DNA of 64,000 nucleotides from UBA11574 sp963752565. GTDB lineage: Bacteria > Desulfobacterota > Desulfobacteria > Desulfobacterales > UBA11574. Shown piece by piece: positions 1 through 8,573 of this stretch. The position numbers were made by a program, and so were the translations under genes. The notes below the pieces were generated by a model that saw only the letters and a program-made list of their open reading frames with translations, was not told where the DNA came from and made no database searches. Every line of letters starts with the position of its first letter. Position 1 is the first letter of the stretch. Location: the NCBI GenBank assembly GCA_963752565.1, contig CAVVZC010000021.1:67499-131498 (forward strand), written 5' to 3'.

Positions 1-125
1 GAATGGCTCCCCTTCATCACCATTTTGAGCTCAAAGGATGGTCGGAGCCCAAAGTTATTGTTCGATTCTGGATCATCGCAATTGCACTGGCGTTGATTTC
101 CATGAGCACGCTGAAATTAAGATAA
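1..125 (+). CDS. mraY: MraY C-terminal fragment (phospho-MurNAc-pentapeptide transferase)
   Basis: The window opens inside this gene; only about the last 40 codons are present, in the frame that starts at base 3, with a TAA stop ending at 125. The peptide MAPLHHHFELKGWSEPKVIV followed by a final hydrophobic helix and LKLR is the well-known MraY C-terminus, which carries the conserved HHH motif of the active site. MraY transfers phospho-MurNAc-pentapeptide to undecaprenyl phosphate (lipid I) in the inner membrane. Its place directly before murD matches the usual dcw order. Confidence 0.9.
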   Translation, partial: MAPLHHHFELKGWSEPKVIVRFWIIAIALALISMSTLKLR

Positions 126-140
126 TTAAATGGGGTGATG

Positions 141-235
141 GGTAAGAGGTGATGGTCAACAGGTTAAGGGATAATAATAACAAAACTATAAACGGGAGCC
201 TATTATTTATAACCTGTAACCCATGACCTATTACC
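141..235. repeat. Imperfect inverted repeat between mraY and murD
   Basis: A 25-base arm at 141-165 is repeated in inverted form at 211-235 with about 20 of 25 positions matching and a 45-base AT-rich loop. The right arm covers an ATG at 223 that lies in frame with murD, so that ATG is probably repeat sequence rather than the real start. It is similar in style to the hairpin arrays in the right half of the window but built on a different unit (GGTNATGGGTTA-like). Confidence 0.6.
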
Positions 236-246
236 TGGTTGATTAT

Positions 247-1662
247 ATGGATCTTCATCAAAAAAACATTCTTATCGTCGGTCTTGGCATATCCGGTATG
301 GCCACAGCACGATTCGCCAAAAACAAAGGAGGGATCGTGACGATAACCGATATTGCCAAAGAAGACGCCCTGGCCGACTATTTACCTGAGGTGCGTAAAA
401 TAGATGTTAGGACCGAACTGGGAGATCATAACACAGAGACTTTTGAGAAAGCTGATCTTATCATTGTCAGTCCCGGGGTTCCCCATACCATTTTTCCCAT
501 TGAACGGGCCAAAGAAAAGGGCATTCCGGTATTAGGGGAAATAGAGCTTGCTTCACGATATATCCGGGAGCCTATTGTCGCCATATCCGGTACCAACGGT
601 AAAACAACAACAACACGGCTTTTGGGCCATATGATGGAAAATTCCGGGTTTAAGGTCTTTGTGGGCGGGAATATCGGCAACCCATTGATCGATTATGCCC
701 GCAGGGGAAAAAAGGCAGACATTGTTGTGGCTGAAGTCAGCAGTTTTCAGCTCGACACCATCGATACGTTCAGACCCCGGGTCAGTGTCCTATTGAACAT
801 CAGTGCGGATCATCTTGATCGATATCCAGACTTTGAATCTTATGTAAGGTCCAAAGGCCGCATTTTTAAAAACCAGGCTGAAGGCGATACAGCAGTGATA
901 AATGGTTCTGATCCCTCTATTTCCTTAATCAGCAAAACGCTTGGAACCCGTGTACTGCCCTTTTATCATCAGGACAATTTTCATACTAAAAACCGAGAAT
1001 ATGCCGTCATCAGCAGAAGAAATGGACAAAATGCACCGATGATCAATATTTTTACAAAAGAAGACCCCGAAGGTGTTTTCGATCTTTCGCAGGTAGATCT
1101 TTTGGGACGGCACAATATGGAAAATGTCGCGGCAGCGGCTTTGGCAGCTCTGGCCGCCGGTGGGACCTCGGAAGGAATTCAATCCGCATTAAACGATTTT
1201 AAAGGGCTTTCCCATCGTCTGGAATTTGTCAAAATCGTCAACGGTGTTCACTTTTACGATGATTCAAAGGGAACAAACATCGATGCAGTGGCCAGAGCGC
1301 TTGAAGTTTTCGATAAACCGGTGGTTCTAATTATGGGCGGGCGTGATAAAGGTGGAGACTTTAAACAACTGCAAGGGCTAGTGAAACAACATACGAAAAA
1401 ACTGATTGTTATGGGCGAAGCAGGAAATGTCATCAAATCGGTTCTTGGAGGTTCGTGTCAGGAGGGGGCCCAAAATGCATCCACAATGGAGAATGCCGTG
1501 ATTTTAGCGTATCTTGCGGCATCGCCCGGGGATGTGGTGCTCTTGTCTCCCGGTTGTTCCAGTTTTGACATGTACAGCAGTTATGCAGAGCGGGGGGAAG
1601 AATTTTGTAAGGCGGTTGAAAATCTTGAAAATTCAGATCGGAATATAACGCATGGCCAGTGA
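247..1662 (+). CDS. murD: UDP-N-acetylmuramoyl-L-alanine--D-glutamate ligase MurD
   Basis: Cytoplasmic Mur ligase that adds D-Glu to UDP-MurNAc-L-Ala using ATP, 471 aa from the preferred start. It shows the N-terminal Rossmann motif ILIVGLGISG, the Mur-ligase P-loop SGTNGKTTTT near residues 114-123, and the C-terminal DDSKGTN and IMGGRDKGGDF motifs. Start choice: the ATG at 247 (MDLHQKN) aligns with family N-termini; an in-frame ATG at 223 falls inside an inverted repeat and adds eight residues without family character. No strong Shine-Dalgarno is seen for either. The 3' end overlaps ftsW by 11 bases, which suggests translational coupling. Nothing unusual in length. Confidence 0.95.
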   Translation: MDLHQKNILIVGLGISGMATARFAKNKGGIVTITDIAKEDALADYLPEVRKIDVRTELGDHNTETFEKADLIIVSPGVPHTIFPIERAKEKGIPVLGEIELASRYIREPIVAISGTNGKTTTTRLLGHMMENSGFKVFVGGNIGNPLIDYARRGKKADIVVAEVSSFQLDTIDTFRPRVSVLLNISADHLDRYPDFESYVRSKGRIFKNQAEGDTAVINGSDPSISLISKTLGTRVLPFYHQDNFHTKNREYAVISRRNGQNAPMINIFTKEDPEGVFDLSQVDLLGRHNMENVAAAALAALAAGGTSEGIQSALNDFKGLSHRLEFVKIVNGVHFYDDSKGTNIDAVARALEVFDKPVVLIMGGRDKGGDFKQLQGLVKQHTKKLIVMGEAGNVIKSVLGGSCQEGAQNASTMENAVILAYLAASPGDVVLLSPGCSSFDMYSSYAERGEEFCKAVENLENSDRNITHGQ

Positions 1663-2806
1663 CAAACAAGAAAAACAAAACGTTCGCAAACAGCCCATGC
1701 AATACGATATTGCGCTATTATTCCCGGTATTGTTCCTGGTGGGAATCGGTATTGTCATGGTCTACAGCGCGAGCTCGGCACTGGCCCTGAAAAAGTTCGG
1801 AACGAGTTATTATTTTTTAAAAAAACAATCCATTTTTGCGTTGTTGGGTATTGTTGTACTGGTCATCAGTTGCCATATTCCATATCACATTTTTCGTTCT
1901 TTGACATATCCATTGCTTATCCTGGCCGCTATGCTTCTTTTTGCGATTCTTATTTCCGGATTCGGATATTCGGCAGGGGGGGCAAAACGGTGGTTTAGCA
2001 TTGCCGGCTTTACGTTTCAGCCTTCTGAATTTGCCCGTTTTGTGCTGGTTATTTTTCTGGCGTATTCAATGAACAAAAAAATGAATCGAATTAAGGAGTT
2101 TAAGGTTGGTTTTTTGCCCCATGTATTGGTCCTGTGCATGTTTGCGGTTCTGATCATGTTACAGCCCGACTTCGGCTCTGTGGTTATTTTTGCTGCCATT
2201 ACTTGGATCATGCTTTTTGTCGGTGGGGTTCGTATCTCATATCTACTGGGATCGCTGGTCTTGGTCATCCCCATCATCTACTATTTAATGGTCAGTGCCG
2301 ATTATCGGATAGAGCGCATCATGTCTTTTATGAATCCGTGGCAATATTCTGCAGATAAAGGCTACCAGGTCGTCCATTCTCTATTGGCCTTCGGTACAGG
2401 GGGAATATGGGGCAGCGGCATCGGCAAGGGCTATCAGAAACTGTTTTATCTCCCTGAACCTCACACCGATTTTATATTTTCGGTCATTGGAGAAGAACTC
2501 GGCCTAATAGGGGTTTTGATTATTCTGGGACTTTATACCGTGATTTTGTGGAGGGGAATATCCATTGCCAGAAACAGCAGAGATGTTTTCGGATCATTAT
2601 TGGCCATCGGCCTTACAACGGCAATAGGTTTGCAGATTTGTGTCAACATGGGGGTAGCTTTAGGACTCCTTCCGACCAAAGGGCTTACGCTGCCATTTTT
2701 AAGTTATGGCGGCACATCCCTTTTGATGAACATGGTGTCCATCGGGGTGCTGATGAACATCGGTGCAATGAAAAAGGTTCGTAAACGAGTGGCCAGTGAC
2801 AGATAG
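1652..2806 (+). CDS. ftsW: Lipid II polymerase / division protein FtsW
   Basis: SEDS-family glycosyltransferase, 384 aa, about ten membrane helices. It works with the septal transpeptidase FtsI to polymerise peptidoglycan at the division site. Visible family features are the first helix with VMVYSASS, the FQPSEFARF segment near residue 125, and the C-terminal LPFLSYGGTSLLMNM motif near residue 350. FtsW rather than RodA is supported by its position between murD and murG. It starts inside the end of murD, and murG starts 12 bases after its stop, so the three genes are probably one transcript. Confidence 0.95.
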   Translation: MASDKQEKQNVRKQPMQYDIALLFPVLFLVGIGIVMVYSASSALALKKFGTSYYFLKKQSIFALLGIVVLVISCHIPYHIFRSLTYPLLILAAMLLFAILISGFGYSAGGAKRWFSIAGFTFQPSEFARFVLVIFLAYSMNKKMNRIKEFKVGFLPHVLVLCMFAVLIMLQPDFGSVVIFAAITWIMLFVGGVRISYLLGSLVLVIPIIYYLMVSADYRIERIMSFMNPWQYSADKGYQVVHSLLAFGTGGIWGSGIGKGYQKLFYLPEPHTDFIFSVIGEELGLIGVLIILGLYTVILWRGISIARNSRDVFGSLLAIGLTTAIGLQICVNMGVALGLLPTKGLTLPFLSYGGTSLLMNMVSIGVLMNIGAMKKVRKRVASDR

Positions 2807-2818
2807 CAAACGGCAATT

Positions 2819-3982
2819 ATGGATCAAGACGATAAAAAAAGGAGGGCAAAAAAAACAGTTTGTCCGTTGCAAAAGGCACCGCAAACCCTTCGAGTCGTCA
2901 TTGGAGGAGGTGGGACCGGCGGCCATCTTTTTCCTGGAATTGCCATTGCTCAGGAGTTTCTGGCAAAAAACGCTGAAAACACTGTCTTGTTTGTGGGTAC
3001 AGGGAAGCCGTTTGAAATTTCGATTTTGTCGGAAACCGGTTTTGCCCATAGGCGCATTACCGCCGAGGGTTTCAAGGGGCGAGGCGTTTGGAATCAGATT
3101 GTCTCGATCTCGAAAGTACCCAAAGGGGTCATTGAATCGATTTTGATCCTTAAAGGCTTTAAACCGCATATAGTGATTGGCGTTGGTGGATACTCCGCAG
3201 GGCCTTTGGTCATGGGCGCCTGGCTTTTGGGAATTAAAATTGTTTTGCATGAGCAGAATATTCTGCCGGGGATCACCAATCGAATTCTTTCGCGCTTTGC
3301 AGACCGGATATATGTTTCGTTTGCAGAAACGATAATGGGCGTGACACCTAAAAAAATCCGGTTTACCGGAAATCCGGTGAGAAAAGAAATTGTTCAATGC
3401 GCAGAGACGTTAAAAAATACAGGTATCAAGGCGTCGAAAAAAGAGAAAAAATTCACGATCCTGATACTGGGCGGAAGCCAGGGGGCTCACAGTATAAATA
3501 TGGCGCTTTTGGAAGCTCTTGAATACCTTGAAAATAGAGAAAATATATTCTTTGTTCACCAAACCGGCGCCCAGGATGAAACACAGGTAAAGCAAAGGTA
3601 TGACGAACACGGCATTGAAAACGATACGCGGGCATTTTTCAAGGACATGGCCCGTCAGTATCAAAGCGCCGATTTCATTATATGCCGTGCAGGGGCAACC
3701 ACCGTGGCGGAAATCAAAGCCATTGGGAAGGGGGTTATTTTTATTCCGTTTCCTTTTGCGGCAGATAACCATCAGGTATTAAACGCCCGATCTCTTGAAA
3801 AGGCAGGGGCTGCCGAGATGATTCTTGAAAAAGACCTCAGCGGTAAAATCCTTGGAGAACGAATCAATTATTATGTTCAACGGCCCGAAGCCCTGCAACA
3901 AATGTCGTCACGGTCCAGGGATCTTGGACGTGTCGATGCGGCAGCGATGATTGTCGATGATTGTTATGAGTTGATTTCTTAA
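2819..3982 (+). CDS. murG: UDP-GlcNAc transferase MurG (lipid II synthesis)
   Basis: Peripheral membrane glycosyltransferase that adds GlcNAc to lipid I to make lipid II; 387 aa. The glycine-rich loop GGGGTGGHLFPG lies at residues 29-40, about 15-20 residues further in than in typical MurG, because the protein has a basic N-terminal extension (DDKKRRAKK). Later motifs are LGGSQGAHSIN, ICRAGATTVAE and PFPFAADNHQ, which bind UDP-GlcNAc. No better in-frame ATG lies nearer the glycine loop, so the extension is kept; a GTG start at about codon 26 would remove it. Confidence 0.94.
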   Translation: MDQDDKKRRAKKTVCPLQKAPQTLRVVIGGGGTGGHLFPGIAIAQEFLAKNAENTVLFVGTGKPFEISILSETGFAHRRITAEGFKGRGVWNQIVSISKVPKGVIESILILKGFKPHIVIGVGGYSAGPLVMGAWLLGIKIVLHEQNILPGITNRILSRFADRIYVSFAETIMGVTPKKIRFTGNPVRKEIVQCAETLKNTGIKASKKEKKFTILILGGSQGAHSINMALLEALEYLENRENIFFVHQTGAQDETQVKQRYDEHGIENDTRAFFKDMARQYQSADFIICRAGATTVAEIKAIGKGVIFIPFPFAADNHQVLNARSLEKAGAAEMILEKDLSGKILGERINYYVQRPEALQQMSSRSRDLGRVDAAAMIVDDCYELIS

Positions 3983-4070
3983 TTATGAATTTTGTGAATT
4001 CTTACTTGTAACTTTTTCGGCTTATCCGGATTAGGTTAGTCAAACCAATAAAACGAATTGAACCAAACAT

Positions 4071-5438
4071 ATGTTTCTTAAAAAATACCATATTCACTTT
4101 GTGGGAATCGGCGGTATCGGAATGAGCGGAATTGCCGAACTTCTGCTCAACCTCGGCTATAAAGTGTCCGGATCTGACATCAGTTCTTCAGACATTACCC
4201 GGCGCCTGGAAAGCCTTGGCGGTATCATATTTAAAGGTCATTCCGAAGCACAGATTCTCGGTGCTGACGTTGTTGTCATATCATCAGCCGTCGGCCCTGA
4301 AAATCCTGAAGTTGTTGCAGCAGGTAGAGCGTCAATCCCGGTCATACCCAGAGCGGAGATGCTGGCGGAACTGATGCGTTTAAAATACAGTGTGGCCATT
4401 GCCGGTGCACACGGGAAAACATCCACCACGTCGATTGTCGCCGCCGTGCTGGGTAAAGGAGGGCTTGATCCGACGATCGTTATTGGTGGGAAACTCAAAA
4501 GTATCGATTCCAATGCGTTGCTTGGAGAAGGGGATTTCATCGTTGCAGAAGCAGATGAAAGTGACGGTTCTTTTCTGAAAATCTCCCCGACCATCGCTGT
4601 GGTAACCAATATTGATCGAGAGCATCTCGATTTTTATCGGGATCTGGAACACATCAAGGACGTTTTTTTGAGCTTTATTGAAAAAATACCGTTCTATGGC
4701 CTGGCGGTTCTTTGTTTGGACAATGAGCCCATCCAGTCGCTTATCCCGAAAATTCATAAACGGTTTACAACCTATGGAATGAGTACACAGGCAGATCTTA
4801 AGGCAAGAGATGTGGTTTTTGAAGGGTTAAAAAGCAGGTTTAAGGTGGATCATCTTGGAACATCTTTGGGAGAGATCACCTTAAATCTTCCGGGGATCCA
4901 TAATGTATACAACGCTCTGGCAAGCATCGCCGTAGGCATCGAACTCGATATACCCTTTGACGTGATAAAATCTGCGCTTCAAACTGCGGAAGGCGTTCAA
5001 CGGCGACTGGAAATTAAAGGAGAGAAGAAGGGGATTACTGTTGTTGATGATTACGGTCATCATCCCACGGAGATTAAGGCTACGCTTCAGGCCGCAAGGA
5101 AAAGCTGGCCGGACAGGCGTATTGTGGTGGTGTTCCAGCCACATCGCTATACCAGAACCCAGGCGCTGTTTGAAGACTTTACCCGTGCGTTCTACGAGTC
5201 GGACCTTCTCGTCGTTCTTCCCATTTATGCCGCCGGAGAAGAAAAGATAGATGGTGTCGAGGGGTTTGCATTGTTTGAAGAAATCCAGCGTCATGGGCAT
5301 AAGGGTGTCGTCTATGTGGAAAATCTTGAAACAGCGGTTTCGCATCTGAAAACAATTTCAGCGTCGAATGATATTATCCTTACACTGGGGGCAGGAGATG
5401 TTTGGAAAGTTGGCGAAATGTTGTTGAAAGAGTTGTGA
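4071..5438 (+). CDS. murC: UDP-N-acetylmuramate--L-alanine ligase MurC
   Basis: Mur ligase that adds L-Ala to UDP-MurNAc, 455 aa, normal length. Motifs: HFVGIGGIGMSGIAELL at the N-terminus (UDP-MurNAc binding), P-loop AGAHGKTSTT at residues 111-120, and DDYGHHPTEI in the C-terminal part, which is diagnostic for MurC. An 88-base AT-rich gap separates it from murG, the largest gap in the cluster so far; murB starts 6 bases after its stop. No clear Shine-Dalgarno precedes the ATG. Confidence 0.96.
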   Translation: MFLKKYHIHFVGIGGIGMSGIAELLLNLGYKVSGSDISSSDITRRLESLGGIIFKGHSEAQILGADVVVISSAVGPENPEVVAAGRASIPVIPRAEMLAELMRLKYSVAIAGAHGKTSTTSIVAAVLGKGGLDPTIVIGGKLKSIDSNALLGEGDFIVAEADESDGSFLKISPTIAVVTNIDREHLDFYRDLEHIKDVFLSFIEKIPFYGLAVLCLDNEPIQSLIPKIHKRFTTYGMSTQADLKARDVVFEGLKSRFKVDHLGTSLGEITLNLPGIHNVYNALASIAVGIELDIPFDVIKSALQTAEGVQRRLEIKGEKKGITVVDDYGHHPTEIKATLQAARKSWPDRRIVVVFQPHRYTRTQALFEDFTRAFYESDLLVVLPIYAAGEEKIDGVEGFALFEEIQRHGHKGVVYVENLETAVSHLKTISASNDIILTLGAGDVWKVGEMLLKEL

Positions 5439-5444
5439 AAGGAC

Positions 5445-6404
5445 ATGACGGTTGTGGCGCTTGACTCGGATTCAATCAAATGGCTTGAAAGCCGTTTTAA
5501 AAATAACGTCAAATTTGGTGAACCGATGTCCAGGCACACATCGTTGCGCGTCGGCGGGCCGGCCGAGGCTTTTGTAACACCTGAAAATGTTGAAGATCTA
5601 GAAATGCTGGTCAAATGGTCGTGGGATAGAGGGCTTTCTTATCTGATCATCGGCAAGGGCACCAATCTTCTGGTCAAAGACAACGGCATCCATGGCATCG
5701 TCATTGTGTTGACAAAGTGTTTGAGGAAAATTGATCAGACCGATACGAACACCGACGGGGTGATTGTTAGGGCTATGGCAGGCGCAAATCTGAAAACCCT
5801 GTGTGCTTATGCACTGAAACAAGGCCTGGAAGGCATGAATTTTGCCCTTGGCATTCCCGGAACGGTTGGCGGAGGCATTATTATGAATGCCGGAACGTCT
5901 CATGGTTCCATGGAAAATGTGCTTAAATCCATAAATGTTCTTTTGCCCACAGGCCATACACGCAGAATTAAAAAAGAAGCGCTCGATTTTAATTATCGGA
6001 AGCTTTCATGGAGACCAGAGTTGACGGATGGTTATCGCGATCAAACGGTTATATTGAACGGTCGATTCTGTCTTTGTCCTTCGGATTCCGAAACACTCAG
6101 AAAAACGGCTCGAGAAATTATAAGAGCACGCAAGCAAAGGCAGCCCATTGGTTTACCGAGTGCGGGATGTTTTTTTAAAAATCCGGCATCCGGAGAAACC
6201 GCCGGAAAACTTATTGAGATGGCCGACCTGAAAGGAAAATCCGTTGGCGGCGCAGAAATTTCATCAAAACATGCCAACTTTTTTATCAACCGGCATAAAG
6301 CATCAGCCGCCGACTTTCTGGCGCTGATGGATCTATCTGAAAAAGTTGTATTAAAAAAGTTCAATATTCATCTGGAAAGAGAGGTTAAGGTTGTTGGTGC
6401 GTAA
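5445..6404 (+). CDS. murB: UDP-N-acetylenolpyruvoylglucosamine reductase MurB
   Basis: FAD-dependent, NADPH-using reductase that converts UDP-GlcNAc-enolpyruvate to UDP-MurNAc; 319 aa. FAD-binding segments YLIIGKGTNLLV (about 67-78) and GIPGTVGGGIIMNAG (136-150) are clear. In the proton-donor motif the usual Ser is Cys: SAGCFFKNP around residues 239-247 (C242). Cys here may be the natural form in this lineage, so activity is not in doubt on that basis alone. The C-terminal Glu (HLEREVKVVG) is kept. It overlaps the start of ftsQ by 14 bases. Confidence 0.95.
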   Translation: MTVVALDSDSIKWLESRFKNNVKFGEPMSRHTSLRVGGPAEAFVTPENVEDLEMLVKWSWDRGLSYLIIGKGTNLLVKDNGIHGIVIVLTKCLRKIDQTDTNTDGVIVRAMAGANLKTLCAYALKQGLEGMNFALGIPGTVGGGIIMNAGTSHGSMENVLKSINVLLPTGHTRRIKKEALDFNYRKLSWRPELTDGYRDQTVILNGRFCLCPSDSETLRKTAREIIRARKQRQPIGLPSAGCFFKNPASGETAGKLIEMADLKGKSVGGAEISSKHANFFINRHKASAADFLALMDLSEKVVLKKFNIHLEREVKVVGA

Positions 6405-7245
6405 ACGCATACGAAAAAATTATTATAAAAACAGCGGCGCTAGAAAACGCAATAAGATTCTAAAGCGTTTTGTCTTCGGTATAAAACTAACGGCTGTTGG
6501 AACAGCGTTGGTGTTTGTCAGCCTGCTTTTTGTTTTTAGTTACGACTTCTTAACCCAGTGCGATTATTTCAAGGCTCAAGGATTGATGGTTATCGGTACA
6601 CACCGACTCACACAAAACCAGGTTTTGAAACAGGCCAATATCACGAACGGCGTCAATATTTTTTCAGTTAATCTCTCTAAGGTTCGAAAGCGACTGCTTG
6701 CGCATTCATGGATTGATGATGCAGAAGTCCGCAGAGAACTTCCTTCGGGAATCAATATCAGGATAAAGGAACAAAAGCCCCTTGCCGTTCTTGACCTTGG
6801 CCGAAAATTTATCATCAATACCCATGGTGAAATATTCAAAGAAATGGATAAGGCAGACCAGTGTAATTTGCCCATGATCAGCGGGCTTGAATTTTCAGAC
6901 ATTAATGTGAAGGGCGAGTTAAGAAGCATTCCATTTGATGCTGTTATGAAGATATTAGGGCTTGGGCAAAAACCTGAAAGTGTTCTACCCCACAGCCTAA
7001 TAAAGAGAATCCACGTGGATCGCGAAATGGGCCTTTCCATTTATGCCTTCGATCACATCAGAGAAATAAAAATCGGATACAATAATTACCCGGATAAGTA
7101 TGCCATGCTAAAAGATGTTCTTTTTTATCTGAAAAAGAATGGTGGGTTTTCACGCCTCGAATCAATTGATCTTAATAATTTGAATCGTATCGTTGTCAAT
7201 CCTGCGAAAATAGAATCCGCTGCCAAGGGTCATAAGGAGGTTTGA
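6391..7245 (+). CDS. ftsQ: Cell division protein FtsQ/DivIB
   Basis: Bitopic inner-membrane divisome protein, 284 aa: short basic cytoplasmic N-terminus (RKRIRKNYYKNSGARKR), one membrane helix at about residues 30-52, a POTRA domain starting at DYFKAQGLMVIGTHRLTQ (about 61-128), then the beta domain that binds FtsL/FtsB in other bacteria. The start is non-ATG: TTG at 6391 or 6394 (or GTG at 6397), behind AGAGAGG at about 6378. It overlaps murB by 14 bases. No ddl gene lies between murB and ftsQ, unlike E. coli. Confidence 0.88.
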   Translation: MLVRKRIRKNYYKNSGARKRNKILKRFVFGIKLTAVGTALVFVSLLFVFSYDFLTQCDYFKAQGLMVIGTHRLTQNQVLKQANITNGVNIFSVNLSKVRKRLLAHSWIDDAEVRRELPSGINIRIKEQKPLAVLDLGRKFIINTHGEIFKEMDKADQCNLPMISGLEFSDINVKGELRSIPFDAVMKILGLGQKPESVLPHSLIKRIHVDREMGLSIYAFDHIREIKIGYNNYPDKYAMLKDVLFYLKKNGGFSRLESIDLNNLNRIVVNPAKIESAAKGHKEV

Positions 7246-7246
7246 A

Positions 7247-8473
7247 ATGCAGGGACAGGAAAATATTATTGTCGGGCTGGATATCGGAACGACGAAAATA
7301 TGTGCCGTGGTCGGTGAAATAACAGGAGATAAAATAAATATTATCGGTATTGGAACACATCCCTCCATCGGACTTCGAAAGGGTGTTGTCGTAAATATTG
7401 AGTCCACCGTAGAATCGATTCAAAAGGCGATTGAAGAGGCGGAACTTATGGCGGGCTGTGAAATTTCATCCGTATATGCCGGGATCGCAGGTGGTCATAT
7501 CACCGGTTTTAACAGTCGCGGAATCGTAGCAATCAAGGGGCCGGAAGTGGGCCAGCAAGATGTAGACCGGGTCATAGATGCTGCACGTGCCGTTGCAATT
7601 CCCATGGATCGTGAGGTCATTCATGTGATTCCACAGGAATTCATGATCGACGAACAGGGTGGAATTCAGAATCCTGTGGGTATGTCCGGTGTGCGCCTGG
7701 AAGCCAAGATTCACATTGTGACCGGTGCGGTAACATCTGCACACAACATTGTGAAAAGTGCCAATCGGTCAGGCCTTGATGTCTGTGATATCGTTCTGGA
7801 ACCGCTTGCTTCAGGAGAAGCGGTATTGACCGGTGAGGAAAAAGATCTGGGTACGGCCCTTATGGACCTCGGCGGCGGCACGAGCGATCTCGCCATTTTT
7901 TCAGGAAAAAATATCAAACACACATTTGTTCTGTCACTTGGCGGTAACAACCTGACAAACGATATCAGTATCGGTTTACGTGCATCCATGGCCGACGCTG
8001 AAAAGATCAAGAAAAAATACGGTACATGCATCCCCAGGAACGTCAGTGCCGACGAAACCGTCGATGTCCCCGGAATGGGTGGGCGTAAACCCAGAAAACT
8101 TCAACGGCAGATCCTCGGTGAAATACTTGAACCACGTATGGAAGAGATCTTTTCGCTGATAAAAAGAGAAATCTCCAGGGCTGGAATGGAAAAAATTATT
8201 ACTTCCGGTGTCGTTCTAACCGGTGGGACATCCCTTTTAGAGGGCGTAACGGATATTGCGGAGTCGGTTTTCGATCTGCCAACCCGACTGGGCACGCCCA
8301 GGGGGATTAGCGGTCTCACGGATGTCGTCAATAATCCCATGTATGCCACAGGTGTCGGACTCGTATTATACGGCGCCAGAAATCAACCAAAAAAGAAATT
8401 TAGGATTCGTGACACAAATATTTTCAACCGTGTCATGACCCGGATGAAAAGATGGTTTAAGGAGGTTATATGA
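7247..8473 (+). CDS. ftsA: Cell division protein FtsA
   Basis: Actin-like ATPase that anchors FtsZ to the membrane, 408 aa. The actin-fold phosphate loops are GLDIGTTKICAVVGE near residue 9 and DLGGGTSDLAIF near residue 207; the late VVLTGGTSLLEGV motif is also present. The C-terminus ends in a basic amphipathic stretch (RVMTRMKRWFKEVI), the expected membrane-targeting helix. GGAGG sits 7 bases before the ATG, and only one base separates it from ftsQ. Confidence 0.96.
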   Translation: MQGQENIIVGLDIGTTKICAVVGEITGDKINIIGIGTHPSIGLRKGVVVNIESTVESIQKAIEEAELMAGCEISSVYAGIAGGHITGFNSRGIVAIKGPEVGQQDVDRVIDAARAVAIPMDREVIHVIPQEFMIDEQGGIQNPVGMSGVRLEAKIHIVTGAVTSAHNIVKSANRSGLDVCDIVLEPLASGEAVLTGEEKDLGTALMDLGGGTSDLAIFSGKNIKHTFVLSLGGNNLTNDISIGLRASMADAEKIKKKYGTCIPRNVSADETVDVPGMGGRKPRKLQRQILGEILEPRMEEIFSLIKREISRAGMEKIITSGVVLTGGTSLLEGVTDIAESVFDLPTRLGTPRGISGLTDVVNNPMYATGVGLVLYGARNQPKKKFRIRDTNIFNRVMTRMKRWFKEVI

Positions 8474-8474
8474 A

Positions 8475-8543
8475 ATGAGTGGGTATGGAATCAGCAGGTA
8501 TGCATCGAAGCGGACAAGGGGATCGCTCGAAATTGAAAAATAA
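8475..8543 (+). CDS. Possible 22-codon small ORF between ftsA and ftsZ
   Basis: The gap between ftsA and ftsZ holds an ORF MSGYGISRYASKRTRG plus six residues, ending at TAA 8541-8543. It has an excellent Shine-Dalgarno: GGAGG at 8461-8465, inside the last codons of ftsA, 9 bases before the ATG. That ribosome site has no other gene to serve, since ftsZ has its own GGAGG at 8561. The peptide is basic and has no recognised family. It could be a translated small protein, a leader that couples ftsA to ftsZ translation, or chance. Confidence 0.35.
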   Translation: MSGYGISRYASKRTRGSLEIEK

Positions 8544-8573
8544 AAGCAAATTATTTTACAGGAGGTGGGGGAA

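Noticed and set aside
223..246. Upstream ATG for murD giving eight extra residues
   Set aside because: It lies within an inverted repeat and the family N-terminus matches the ATG at 247.
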